This document shows, piece by piece, positions 8,557 through 16,877 of a stretch of 46,404 nucleotides of DNA. The position numbers were made by a program, and so were the translations under genes. The DNA comes from CAZUVM01 sp964623885 (GTDB taxonomy: Bacteria > Verrucomicrobiota > Verrucomicrobiia > Limisphaerales > UBA8199): assembly GCA_964623885.1 (NCBI GenBank), contig CAZUVM010000239.1, positions 1 through 46,404 of the forward strand, read 5' to 3'. Every line of letters starts with the position of its first letter. Positions within the stretch are counted from its first letter, which is position 1. The notes below the pieces were generated by a model that worked only from the letters and a program-made list of their open reading frames with translations, had not been told where the DNA came from and did no database searches.

Positions 8557-10500
8557 ATGAGTAACTCGAGCGAGGCCGCCAGCGACCACTGGGATGTCCA
8601 GCAGGCGCGCAACTTGTACAACATACATCGCTGGGGAGCCGAATACTTTGATATTAGTGATGCCGGTCGGGTTGTCGCCAAACCGTTGCGTGACACCGGC
8701 GCATCCGTAGACCTGACCGATGTGATTGAGGAAGCCAAGGCGCGCGGGCTCAAATTTCCTGTGCTTATCCGGTTTCAGGACATTCTTCGTCACCGTGTCG
8801 AGCAGATAAATCTCGCTTTTCGTGCCGCCATCACCGAGTTCAATTACCAGGGCAAATACCGCGGCGTTTTCCCAATCAAAGTGAACCAGCTTCGCGAGGT
8901 GGTTGAAGAAATCCTCGATGCGGGCAAGCCGTTTGACTTCGGGCTGGAAGTCGGCAGCAAGCCGGAACTGTTCGCGGGACTGGCGTTGCAAAGCCAGATG
9001 GGCAGCCTGATCGTTTGCAACGGTTACAAGGACGCTGCGTTCGTGCGCATGGCGCTGCTGGGCACGAAGCTGGGCAAAAAGGTGATCATGGTCGTCGAGA
9101 AACTCGAGGAGCTGCGCCAGATCATCTCCATCTCCAAGCAACTCGGCGTCGAACCATTGCTGGGCGTGCGGGCGCGACTGTTGAGCAAAGGCGGAGGCAA
9201 ATGGGCGGAGAGCGCGGGAGAAAATGCCAAATTCGGTTTGAGCACCGCGGAACTGCTCGCGGCCACCGAAATGCTCAAGGCCGAGGGCCTGGGGCACTGC
9301 TTCAAACTCCTCCACTTTCATATCGGTTCCCAGGTGCCCGACATTTTAATCGTCAAACGCGCCGTGCAGGAAGCGGCGCGCTTCTACGCCAAGCTGCAAA
9401 AGATGGGATTCCCGATCGAGTTCCTGGACGTCGGCGGCGGCCTGGGTGTGGATTACGACGGCAGCCGCTCGGCCTTCGACAGCTCCACCAATTACACACT
9501 CCAAGAATATGCCAACGACATCGTTTATTATGTCGCGGATGTGTGCAACGCCGAGAAGGTGCCGCATCCGGACCTAATCAGCGAGAGCGGCCGGGCGGTG
9601 GTCGCGCACCACAGCGTGTTGATTGTCGAAGTCTTCGGTTCGATCGCCAAGATCCGTCCCGGTGATTTTATCCAGTACACCGAAAACGAGCACGCGCTCG
9701 TCAAGGAGCTGATCGACATCCGCAAAAACCTTCCCAAACTGAACAAGCTCGAGGCCTATCACGACGCCCTCGAACGAAAAGAAGATGCCCAGCACATGTT
9801 CACCCTGGGCATGTTGGATTTGCCCGAAAAAGCCAAGATCGAGAATCTCTATTGGGAAATCAGCAAAGAGGTCGTCGACAGCTATAAAGGCCAGGCGTAC
9901 CTGCCGGAAGAAATTCGCAAGCTCGAGGATTCTCTCGGCGATCAATACCTCTGCAACTTTTCCGTTTTTCAATCGCTGCTGGATCACTGGGCGCTCGGCC
10001 AGTTGTTCCCCGTCATGCCGGTGAGCCGGCTCCATGAACGGCCTACCCGCGAAGCGACGCTCGTGGATATCACCTGCGATTCGGACGGCCAGGTAAACAA
10101 ATTCATTGATTTGCGCGATGTCCGCGACACCCTTTCGCTGCACCCCCTGAATACCAATGGCAACGGCCTCCCCGAACCCTACTACATTGGGTTTTTCCTC
10201 ATGGGTGCCTACCAGGATATCATGGGTGACCTGCACAACCTGTTCGGCCGCGTTAATGAAGTCCACGTGTTCCTCGATCCGGATGAGCCTGCCGGCTATT
10301 ACGTCGAGGAAATCATCGAAGGCACTACCATCGTTCAGGCACTCGATTCGGTGCAGTACGATGAGAAGGAATTAAAGCGCCAGATGAAAGCCCAGGTGGA
10401 TGAGGCCATCAAATCCGACCGCATGAAACCTTCCGAGGCGATGCGGCTGCTGGACGATTACGAAAAAGGTTTGAAGGAGTACACGTATCTGAGTTTCTGA
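8557..10500 (+). CDS. speA: Biosynthetic arginine decarboxylase
   Basis: PLP enzyme converting L-arginine to agmatine, the first step of the agmatine route to putrescine. Its length (647 aa) matches bacterial SpeA. The alanine-racemase-like barrel begins after about residue 60; the PLP lysine is K108 in YRGVFPIKVNQ. HFHIGSQVPD and EFLDVGGGLGVDYDGS supply PLP phosphate contacts. The C-terminal beta domain contains LVDITCDSDGQ and GAYQDIMGDLHNLFG with the conserved substrate-binding region. The ATG at 8557 follows a weak AGAAG sequence. Its TGA overlaps the ATG of the following membrane-protein gene by one base (TGATG), which suggests translational coupling. No other polyamine gene is seen in the window. 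Confidence 0.97.
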   Translation: MSNSSEAASDHWDVQQARNLYNIHRWGAEYFDISDAGRVVAKPLRDTGASVDLTDVIEEAKARGLKFPVLIRFQDILRHRVEQINLAFRAAITEFNYQGKYRGVFPIKVNQLREVVEEILDAGKPFDFGLEVGSKPELFAGLALQSQMGSLIVCNGYKDAAFVRMALLGTKLGKKVIMVVEKLEELRQIISISKQLGVEPLLGVRARLLSKGGGKWAESAGENAKFGLSTAELLAATEMLKAEGLGHCFKLLHFHIGSQVPDILIVKRAVQEAARFYAKLQKMGFPIEFLDVGGGLGVDYDGSRSAFDSSTNYTLQEYANDIVYYVADVCNAEKVPHPDLISESGRAVVAHHSVLIVEVFGSIAKIRPGDFIQYTENEHALVKELIDIRKNLPKLNKLEAYHDALERKEDAQHMFTLGMLDLPEKAKIENLYWEISKEVVDSYKGQAYLPEEIRKLEDSLGDQYLCNFSVFQSLLDHWALGQLFPVMPVSRLHERPTREATLVDITCDSDGQVNKFIDLRDVRDTLSLHPLNTNGNGLPEPYYIGFFLMGAYQDIMGDLHNLFGRVNEVHVFLDPDEPAGYYVEEIIEGTTIVQALDSVQYDEKELKRQMKAQVDEAIKSDRMKPSEAMRLLDDYEKGLKEYTYLSF

Positions 10501-11198
10501 TGGCTGAGGTCACCCCTAACCCCGACCTCATGCCTTCGCTCGGGCGGCTGGTGCGCGGGTTGTCCGCTTTGTTTTGGGGGCTGCCTTTGGCTTTGATCGT
10601 TTGCTTCAACGTGGCTAAGAGCGATTTTCTCAAAAGTTTCGGTGTCGTGCCAGGACTGGTCTGCACCGGGCTGTTGTTGTTCGGCCTGTGGCAGCTTGCC
10701 GCCTTTCAAAAGCAGGAACGGGTCTGGCGCAACGCGCTCGACCGCGCTTTCATTGTCGGTCTAATCAGTTTCGGTCTGAGCCCCTTCCTCTTTTGGTCCA
10801 ATCGGGTGCCGGGCAACACCTTCTTTGGCATTATGGTGATTATCATGACGGCCAACGCTTTGTTGTTCCTGGTTTGCCTAAACCTGGTGCTCAGACGCCT
10901 CGGTGCCATGTTGCCCGATGAAGCCCTGCGCCTCGAGATGCGCCAGTTCACCGCCTTGAATCTAAACCTGCTCGCGGTGACCGGGGTGCTTGGACTTTTT
11001 TACCTGGCGTTCAGCAAATTACCGGACCCGCCCATCCAGCTCCAGATGCTGTTCCGGATGCTGGGCGAACGTCCGGATCTGTGGCTGCTCATACTGCTGG
11101 TTCCTCTGGTGTTGCTCCCACTGGCCATGACCATGGCCCTTTTGTGGAAGACCAAAGAAGTCATCCTCGATAACGTGTTCGCGGCCGGGGCCAAATAA
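10500..11198 (+). CDS. Predicted integral membrane protein of unknown function
   Basis: I do not recognise this 232-aa protein. It shows about six hydrophobic segments: near residues 20-38 (LSALFWGLPLALIVCF), 47-66, 83-100, 108-130, 155-172 and 200-218 (LWLLILLVPLVLLPLAMTMA). The N-terminus is short and polar, and the loops are rich in Arg and Lys. It begins at the last base of speA (TGATG), so it is very probably co-translated with it. The arrangement invites a guess at a transport or regulatory link to arginine or agmatine, but nothing in the sequence shows this. Confidence 0.8.
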   Translation: MAEVTPNPDLMPSLGRLVRGLSALFWGLPLALIVCFNVAKSDFLKSFGVVPGLVCTGLLLFGLWQLAAFQKQERVWRNALDRAFIVGLISFGLSPFLFWSNRVPGNTFFGIMVIIMTANALLFLVCLNLVLRRLGAMLPDEALRLEMRQFTALNLNLLAVTGVLGLFYLAFSKLPDPPIQLQMLFRMLGERPDLWLLILLVPLVLLPLAMTMALLWKTKEVILDNVFAAGAK

Positions 11199-11598
11199 GT
11201 AGACGGCGGAGCCGAATCGGAAGTAGACCATCTGGTCGCGAACGGTTGGTCCGGTCCATTGCAATCCAAACCAATCGCCTTAATGCAAAACGCCGCTAGG
11301 CGTGACCTGTTTATAGAGGACCACGCCCTCACCATTTTCCATTTTTGTTTTCAGCGGCGCGGCTTCCGGTCAACCGAAACCAGTCGGTATACTCGGACGC
11401 AAAAGAGAAACGTCAGATGCTTTCGAAGGCCGCGCCGCTGAAAAACAAAAAGAGTTAGGGTGAGCGGTTCGTTTCTATAAACAGGTCACGCCTAACGGCG
11501 TTTGCTGCTGGCTCAAGCGCCCTTGAAATGCTCTAACAGAGGCGATGGCAAAAACAGGCGCCAGCCCTTGGGCAATAGCATCTAAACGCCACGGTTCG
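11199..11598. other. 400-bp gene-free gap holding a large palindrome
   Basis: No gene is supported in this gap. Its main content is the palindromic element at 11288-11503. The flanks (11199-11287 and 11504-11598) are unremarkable single-copy-looking sequence. No T-run terminator was recognised after the membrane-protein gene. Confidence 0.6.
11288..11503. repeat. 216-bp inverted-repeat element, MITE-like
   Basis: The outer arms 11288-11316 and 11475-11503 are reverse complements with one mismatch (core TAGGCGTGACCTGTTTATAG). An inner pair, 11348-11362 (TTTTCAGCGGCGCGG) and 11430-11444, also matches, and the sequences between the pairs (CTCACC followed by a T-rich tract) are still recognisably complementary. 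The whole unit could fold into one long arm with a roughly 65-base loop. It has no coding potential. The terminal inverted repeats and small size are those of a MITE or a large palindromic intergenic repeat; no clear target-site duplication was seen. Confidence 0.75.
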
Positions 11599-13707
11599 CT
11601 ACTTCGCCGGAATCGGCAGCACCTTGATATTGCGAAACATCACCTGGCCGTGGTCACCTTGCAGGCAGAGATAGCCCGTGTTGGATTTCGCGAAACTGGG
11701 CATGCGGGCGAATTTGCTTTTCGCAACCCGGCTGTTGAAATCCTCGCTGCCCAGCACGTACTCGAAATACTTCACGCCGTTGATCTCGTGGACACATTTT
11801 TCCGGTGTAACCAGCAGCCGGACGTGATTCCATTCGCCGACGGGCTTCGTGGCATCAAGCGGCTTGCCGGTCTTGGGATCGTCCGGCGGCTGATAAAGCG
11901 CGTACAGCCAGCCGCAACGAATTCGGTCGGCCGCCTCGACATTGTCTTCGAGCTGGAACTCGGGGCCGGTCGCCCAGGCAGCACCCCCCTGGTCCGTGAC
12001 ATGGAACATGATCCCGCTGTTGCCCGCTTTGGAAATATTGTAATCGAGCTGCAGTTCGAACCATTCGTACTGATCGGCGGTCACGATATCTCCCGCATTA
12101 TGCGGGTCAACGCAAACCAGCGCTCCATCCTTAACTTCCCAGCCGGGCCGCACTCCTTCGCGTTTGAAATTGTGCCAGCCCGTGAAGTCTTTGCCGTTAA
12201 ATAGCAACTTCCAGCCGGCAGCTTTCTCCGACTCGGTCAACGCATTGATTTGGCTGTCCGCCGCGGCCGTTGTTTGGGTGGACGCAGTTTCCGAAGTCGT
12301 GGCTGCGGCTACGGCCGGCAGTGCTGCCATCTCCTTTTCCAACGCTGCTTTCCATTCGTCGTTCAGTTCGATTAAGGTTTTGCCCGTTTGGTCTTTCCAA
12401 ATGTCATCGGAGTATTTGCCCTGGCGGCAGACGGCGTTCAGCTTCGTTATGAAGGTTTTGTCTTTGTCGTAGTGCTCGACCACGTAGTTGAGGAAATTCG
12501 CCGTGATGCGATACAATCCGTCATACCTCAGCGGAGGAGGATTGCGGCGAGACTTGAAATAAATGGCATCGGCGCCGTGGCTTTGCGGCTCGTACAGAAA
12601 CCAGCGGATATAATCGGGAATGCCTTCGACCAGCCAGCCGGGGGGGCGCACGCGGGGCCCGTCTGGATTATTGCGCCGGCCGCCGCCGTATTGCTGCACG
12701 ACGTGCACCTCTTCATGGAGGAGGGCGCCCACCGCCTCGCGATTGAGTTCCCGCTTCAGCCAATTGGAATTAGCGGTCACGCGTGTTCCGCCGGTGGCGG
12801 CAACGCCATTGCCGGGACGAATAAAGACCGAAAACCGTTTTGGCGGAGTGAACCCTTCGCTGGCCATCATCGCCGTCAGCTTGGGATACCAGGCCGCCAA
12901 AACCGGAGCCAGTTTTTGCTCCGCCCAATCCTTGAGATCGGGCGCGCCCGAGGTATCAATGGCGATCTCACAATAGCCATCCGGTGACTGAATGGTGAAA
13001 GGCGCGGCGTCCGCCGTCTTGCCGGCGGCACTGCCGGCTGCTTCCTGGCCGATGACATCGATTTCGCTATAAAACGTGTTGCCAAACGTGTCGCCATCTT
13101 CCGTGCGCGAAATATCGAAAAGCAGATAACAGTACTTCCCCAGCGCTCCATCTGAATCCGAGATACTGACCGCGTATTGCCCGCCGCCTTCGCCGTCTTT
13201 AGGCCGGGTGTCCACCGACGCCACCAGTTTCCACCCGCATTTTTCCGGCGACACGGCTTTTTTGGGCTGGGCATTAAAACCATCCTCTTTGCCGTCGCTG
13301 GCATATAGTTTGTAAACCTGCGGACCGCGCGTGTTGGGATGCCACGAATAAGTATTGATCTGCTTCACTTCCGTGACATTTCCCAAATCAATGAGCAGCC
13401 GCCCGCCCTCGGTGCCGGCGTTGAAAAAGAAATTATCGCTCGGCGCATCCTCTTCGGCGGGAACTTTCCCATCGTGCAATTTGTCGAGGTCGCCTCCGTT
13501 TTCGTCCTGCTCGCCGTCGACAATGGCGAACTTGGCCTTGGTGGCCAGGTCGTCTTTCGCCGGAGGCGGGATGGATTTGAACTTGAAGGCCGATGAAGCA
13601 TGGTCATTGTCATTGTGCTCAACGAGGGGCTTGACTTCAGCGAGACCAGGCAAGGTGGAAACAGCCAGGGCGAATGCCCAGACCAGAAGCGGACGGATGG
13701 ATTTCAT
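11599..13707 (-). CDS. Secreted basic-secretory-protein peptidase domain fused to DUF1080
   Basis: Exported protein of 702 aa. A signal peptide (MKSIRPLLVWAFALAVSTLP) is followed by a discoidin-like region (about 60-215), a basic-secretory-protein domain (about 238-450) with a zinc-peptidase HExxH motif H331-E-E-V-H335, and a C-terminal DUF1080 domain (about 495-700; KLLFNGKDFTGWHNF, SGIMFHVTD, NIKVLPI). DUF1080 is a concanavalin-like fold, annotated in some families as 3-keto-disaccharide hydrolase. The open frame extends to 13920, but I start at ATG 13707: the signal peptide begins there and the upstream codons translate a palindromic repeat. BSP and DUF1080 usually occur in separate proteins, so the fusion is notable. 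Function unknown; perhaps extracellular glycoprotein or plant-matter processing. Confidence 0.85.
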   Translation of the reverse strand: MKSIRPLLVWAFALAVSTLPGLAEVKPLVEHNDNDHASSAFKFKSIPPPAKDDLATKAKFAIVDGEQDENGGDLDKLHDGKVPAEEDAPSDNFFFNAGTEGGRLLIDLGNVTEVKQINTYSWHPNTRGPQVYKLYASDGKEDGFNAQPKKAVSPEKCGWKLVASVDTRPKDGEGGGQYAVSISDSDGALGKYCYLLFDISRTEDGDTFGNTFYSEIDVIGQEAAGSAAGKTADAAPFTIQSPDGYCEIAIDTSGAPDLKDWAEQKLAPVLAAWYPKLTAMMASEGFTPPKRFSVFIRPGNGVAATGGTRVTANSNWLKRELNREAVGALLHEEVHVVQQYGGGRRNNPDGPRVRPPGWLVEGIPDYIRWFLYEPQSHGADAIYFKSRRNPPPLRYDGLYRITANFLNYVVEHYDKDKTFITKLNAVCRQGKYSDDIWKDQTGKTLIELNDEWKAALEKEMAALPAVAAATTSETASTQTTAAADSQINALTESEKAAGWKLLFNGKDFTGWHNFKREGVRPGWEVKDGALVCVDPHNAGDIVTADQYEWFELQLDYNISKAGNSGIMFHVTDQGGAAWATGPEFQLEDNVEAADRIRCGWLYALYQPPDDPKTGKPLDATKPVGEWNHVRLLVTPEKCVHEINGVKYFEYVLGSEDFNSRVAKSKFARMPSFAKSNTGYLCLQGDHGQVMFRNIKVLPIPAK

Positions 13708-13792
13708 AAGCTTAACAGGACGTATGCAACGCGCGCGGAATGCTACTGTGGCAAGTACAAATGAAAAGCTGAAAGTAGCCAGATATGCGATT

Positions 13793-13912
13793 CTCACGCC
13801 AAGACGCGAAGAATAAAAAGAACATGTTTCGAAGACGGTAGCAGAAAACCGCATCTTAAGGGCATCGGAAGCCAGATGTCCTTTCAGAAAAAGCTTTGCG
13901 TCTTGCCGTGAG
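13793..13912. repeat. Palindromic repeat, CTCACGCCAAGACGCGAAG arms (left of GxxExxY gene)
   Basis: The left arm 13793-13811 and right arm 13894-13912 are reverse complements over 19 bases with two mismatches, around an 82-base centre. The unit lies between the divergent peptidase-DUF1080 and GxxExxY genes. The same words occur on the other side of the GxxExxY gene and near 16608-16738. Confidence 0.8.
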
Positions 13913-14000
13913 TTCCTCATAGGAATATGCTTTACATTCAGGGCGGAAGAAGTAACGTGCCATTAATGAAAGGGAAGCCCTAGCGGGGTGAGTCGCCAAC

Positions 14001-14450
14001 ATGGATGAGAATCAAATCGGCAAAGAGGTGGTAGACGCCGCCGTGAAGGTGCATCGGGAACTTGGCCCTGGGTTGCTTGAGACGGTATATGAGGTGGTGC
14101 TAGCGAGAGAACTTGAGCGGCGTGGTTTACGAGTAGAGCGCCAAGTGCCCGTACAAATCGTTTATGGCGGAATGCGGTTCGAAGAAGGATTCCGGGCGGA
14201 CATTATTGTGGAGGGTAAGGTCATTCTAGAACTCAAGTCGGTCGAGCAATCGAGCAAGGTGCACCCGAAGCAAGTTTTCACGTATTTGAAACTCAAAGGA
14301 CTGAGGCTAGGATTTGTACTCAACTTTGGATGCAATCTGATGAAGGATGGAATTGAGCGTGTGGTCAATGGTCTTCCTGAGACAAACCTTGGCGCTCTGG
14401 GTCTTGGTGTCAAAACTTCGATGAAATCAGGTAGCGTTGACTCACGCTAA
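14001..14450 (+). CDS. GxxExxY family protein (PDDEXK-like)
   Basis: A 149-aa member of the GxxExxY family (PF13366/TIGR04256 type). The name-giving motif is GPGLLETVYEVVL near residue 28. It is followed by FRADIIVEGKVILELKSVE, whose D and E-x-K spacing is that of the PDDEXK nuclease fold, and by QVFTYLKLKGLRLGFVLNFG. The function is unproven. It starts at ATG 14001 in the gap between two palindromic repeats, and its TAA stop lies inside the right-hand repeat (14441-14467), so the last residues (DSR) are encoded by repeat sequence. The gene shares no operon with its neighbours and looks like a separately acquired unit. Confidence 0.93.
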   Translation: MDENQIGKEVVDAAVKVHRELGPGLLETVYEVVLARELERRGLRVERQVPVQIVYGGMRFEEGFRADIIVEGKVILELKSVEQSSKVHPKQVFTYLKLKGLRLGFVLNFGCNLMKDGIERVVNGLPETNLGALGLGVKTSMKSGSVDSR

Positions 14451-14575
14451 GACGCTAAGACGCAAAGATGAGGTGAACGTATTACGAAAAAGGAAGTAGA
14501 ACCCGGCATCATCAACGTGCAACGGAAACTTAGTCTCTCGGTAGTAAAACCTTGGCGTCTCTGCGTCTTGGCGTG
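14441..14575. repeat. Palindromic repeat (right of GxxExxY gene)
   Basis: The left arm 14441-14467 (CTCACGCTAAGACGCTAAGA, continuing ...CGCAAAG) and a right arm ending near 14575 (...CTGCGTCTTGGCGTGA) are reverse complements with about four mismatches in 26. It carries the stop codon of the GxxExxY gene at its left edge and ends 30 bp before the 3' end of the lipoprotein gene. It belongs to the same word family as the unit at 13793-13912. Confidence 0.8.
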
Positions 14576-14604
14576 AACCTGTTCGTTCCGGTGTGGCGAG
14601 ATTC

Positions 14605-16314
14605 TTACTCAGGATGTTGTTTCTGTTGTTCCTTTGCCGGGTTTGCGGCGTGCGCATTGGGCGCCTGGCGGGAATTTCCATTTGGCAAGCCGCGAGTTTC
14701 GGCGGCCTGGTGCGCGCTCTTGGGCTGATAGACGTGCGGGTTGTTCGCCACGCCTGCGCCGCCACTTGGCGTTTGCGCGCCGATCCGCAGCGGGTGAAGC
14801 TGGCTGTTATTGCCGCCCGGCGCTGTTCCGGGCTCGTTCATCGCCACTTTGGGTACAGTGGGCGCTGGCTTAGGCGCCGGCAAGAACGCTGTCGTTGTGC
14901 GGGTCGGCGGCTTGGGTTGCGGCGCAGTATGGGCGGCGGGCGCCGTCGGTGCCGTTCCAGTGTTGGGCGCCGGACGGGTCACCGGGTTAAACGGGTGCTG
15001 CTCCGCGCTGGGCGGCGGTGCCGTGTGTGCAGCCGCCACTGATGTTCCAGGCGCCGGCTGATACGGCCGGCTCGGAGTTGTCGCTTGCCCGGGCGCGGTT
15101 GATTGCGGCGCGCTGTGAACCTGGTGCGCCGCTGTTGAATGCGCCACCACCGGATGCCGGTCATCCACCTTTTGCGCCACCATTTCGGTGGTCGGCCGAG
15201 CCGGCGTTTTCAATTCAGTCCGATAAGCGACTTCCGTCCCGTTCTGACCATGGGAGTGATTCGCCGCCGCCGTGCTCGCAGGCACGTCGTGGATTTGGAC
15301 CTGGCGAATATTCGTATGAGTTGCTTGTGCAACGCGGTCAACACGAACGCCCTGGTTAATCACCGTGTTATTGTTCACCACGTAATTATTAATGATGGTC
15401 GTATTGTTATAGATCTTCGTCACCTGCGGCTGGTCGAGCCGGCGATGGCCTAAATCGTGCGCATCAAAATCGCCGTACCTGACAAATGTGAAATGGTCAG
15501 GATGCAGCCCGAAATCGAAATTCACCGCCACGCTGACGCCGTTGAACCGCCAGCCGAGATGCGCGTCGAAATCCGCATGCGGCGGCAAGGGCGCCCATCC
15601 GCAATAATCGCCTTGCGTGCGCCACACGACCCACGACGGACCCCAAACGCGGTCCGGCACCCAGACCCAGCCGCAGCGATCGCTCTGTTGCCAGCGGCCA
15701 TAATGAAACGGCGCCCAACCCCAGGAATAATCCGATTGCCAATACCACCCGGCATCGGTGTAGACCCAATGGCCGGCATCGCAATAAGGCCGCCAAGCCG
15801 GACTGGAGACCACCACCGTTGGTTGCCAGCACCAGCCGATCCCGTCCACTTGGATCCACGCTCCATACGGTTTCAGATCATCATAAAAGTACGCGACATC
15901 GGGAGGCGGGCTGCTGACATAAACCGGCGGCGGAGTCGCTACGGGCAGTGCCGCGACAACAGGCGCGGTCACCGGCACACCTTGCGCTCGTAACGCCTGG
16001 TCATGATTCAACATCGCGGTGATGACGCCCTGGGAAACGCCGTTGTTCTGGAGGTAAACGATCTGGTCGGCGCCCACATAAAACGGACCGCTCGTGTTTT
16101 GCACGTAAGCGAGAATGACGTCCTGGCTCGTGCCGGCTTGTGACAGGCGCAGCACCTCGCCGCAGGTCGGTGAAAGACCGCCGTTTGTATCCACCACCAC
16201 CGGCGCCGGCGGCGGGACCTGTGTTACGGGCACCTGTTCGGGCGCCTCGGTCACGCAGCCCGACAGGGCCACGACACCCGCGGTCATCAGTGCAAAGCTG
16301 GTTAGTTTTTTCAT
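14605..16314 (-). CDS. Trp-rich lipoprotein with DUF6600-like region
   Basis: Predicted lipoprotein of 569 aa. The N-terminus MKKLTSFALMTAGVVALSGC has a lipobox ending at Cys20. Residues about 25-110 form a helical region (DVILAYVQNTSG, GVITAMLNHDQ). Residues about 140-260 are very rich in Trp, Tyr and Gly (YFYDDLKPYGAWIQVDGIGW, WQSDYSWGWAPFHYGRW), the DUF6600-type pattern. An Asn-rich segment (TTIINNYVVNNNTVINQG) follows, and the last 200 residues are Pro/Ala/Thr/His-rich low complexity, probably wall- or surface-spanning. I start at ATG 16314 because the lipoprotein signal begins there; the open frame has eight more codons. Function unknown; envelope location inferred. Confidence 0.82.
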   Translation of the reverse strand: MKKLTSFALMTAGVVALSGCVTEAPEQVPVTQVPPPAPVVVDTNGGLSPTCGEVLRLSQAGTSQDVILAYVQNTSGPFYVGADQIVYLQNNGVSQGVITAMLNHDQALRAQGVPVTAPVVAALPVATPPPVYVSSPPPDVAYFYDDLKPYGAWIQVDGIGWCWQPTVVVSSPAWRPYCDAGHWVYTDAGWYWQSDYSWGWAPFHYGRWQQSDRCGWVWVPDRVWGPSWVVWRTQGDYCGWAPLPPHADFDAHLGWRFNGVSVAVNFDFGLHPDHFTFVRYGDFDAHDLGHRRLDQPQVTKIYNNTTIINNYVVNNNTVINQGVRVDRVAQATHTNIRQVQIHDVPASTAAANHSHGQNGTEVAYRTELKTPARPTTEMVAQKVDDRHPVVAHSTAAHQVHSAPQSTAPGQATTPSRPYQPAPGTSVAAAHTAPPPSAEQHPFNPVTRPAPNTGTAPTAPAAHTAPQPKPPTRTTTAFLPAPKPAPTVPKVAMNEPGTAPGGNNSQLHPLRIGAQTPSGGAGVANNPHVYQPKSAHQAAETRGLPNGNSRQAPNAHAANPAKEQQKQHPE

Positions 16315-16877
16315 AAGTTTTACCGTGTTGCCAGTCATTCAACCGTTAGACCAAGCAGCCCTTGCTTTATTCAGCAGCCCCAATACCGCTTGAATTTTGA
16401 CTATCCCAGCGCACGGATGCGAGCGCGAAATCAAAGACTTAGGCACGATTGAGAATCGAACAAGAGGAGCGCCGCGCTGCCTAAAAACTGGAAACCACGA
16501 AATACACTCGCGTTTCACGCCAAGCTTCCTGGGCCGAAACGGCCCTGCTCGTGATGTCTTGAGACAGCGCTTAATTATCAATGTCGCGGCTTTCTGTCTC
16601 ATGGGAAGACGCCAAGACGCAAAGAATTCTTTAGGAGAATCGTTGACGATCTCAACAGCTCAACCTTCAACATTGGATCATTGGATCTTTGAATTCTTCT
16701 CAGCCCAATTCCTTTCCATCTTGGCGTCTTAGCGTGAGCCTAACCTTTCCGTTTTCCCGTTGGCGTTTTCTCTGCGTTTCTCCCGCGCGCTTCGCGTCAC
16801 TGCGGTGAATCGGTCAGCACGTCCGGCTTGCATCCATACCCGCCCCTGCCCCACACTGTCATCTGCCAACTCAGATC
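16315..16877. other. 563-bp gene-free gap rich in dispersed repeat words
   Basis: No gene is supported. The stretch contains ACCACGAAATACACTCGCG (about 16495), CGTTTCACGCCAAG (about 16511), a GAGACAG/CTGTCTC stem spanning 16561-16600, the GACGCCAAGACGCAAAG element listed separately, and CTCTGCGTTTCTCCC with CGCGTCACTGCGGTG near 16770-16805. A short minus-strand frame at 16339-16602 runs through these words and has no family character. Confidence 0.6.
16608..16738. repeat. Third copy of the GACGCCAAGACGCAAAG palindromic repeat
   Basis: The left words GACGCCAAGACGCAAAGAAT (16608-16627) and the right arm CTTGGCGTCTTAGCGTGAG (16720-16738) are in opposite orientation; AGAATTC and GAATTCTT are also mirrored inside. 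The word content matches the repeats flanking the GxxExxY gene, but no GxxExxY gene lies in this copy. Confidence 0.7.

Noticed and set aside
8527..9321. 264-codon minus-strand frame inside speA
   Set aside because: It is antisense to speA, Gln/Phe/Leu-rich and without motifs.
13708..13920. N-terminal extension of the peptidase-DUF1080 frame to 13920
   Set aside because: The extra 71 codons translate a palindromic repeat, and a normal signal peptide begins at 13707.
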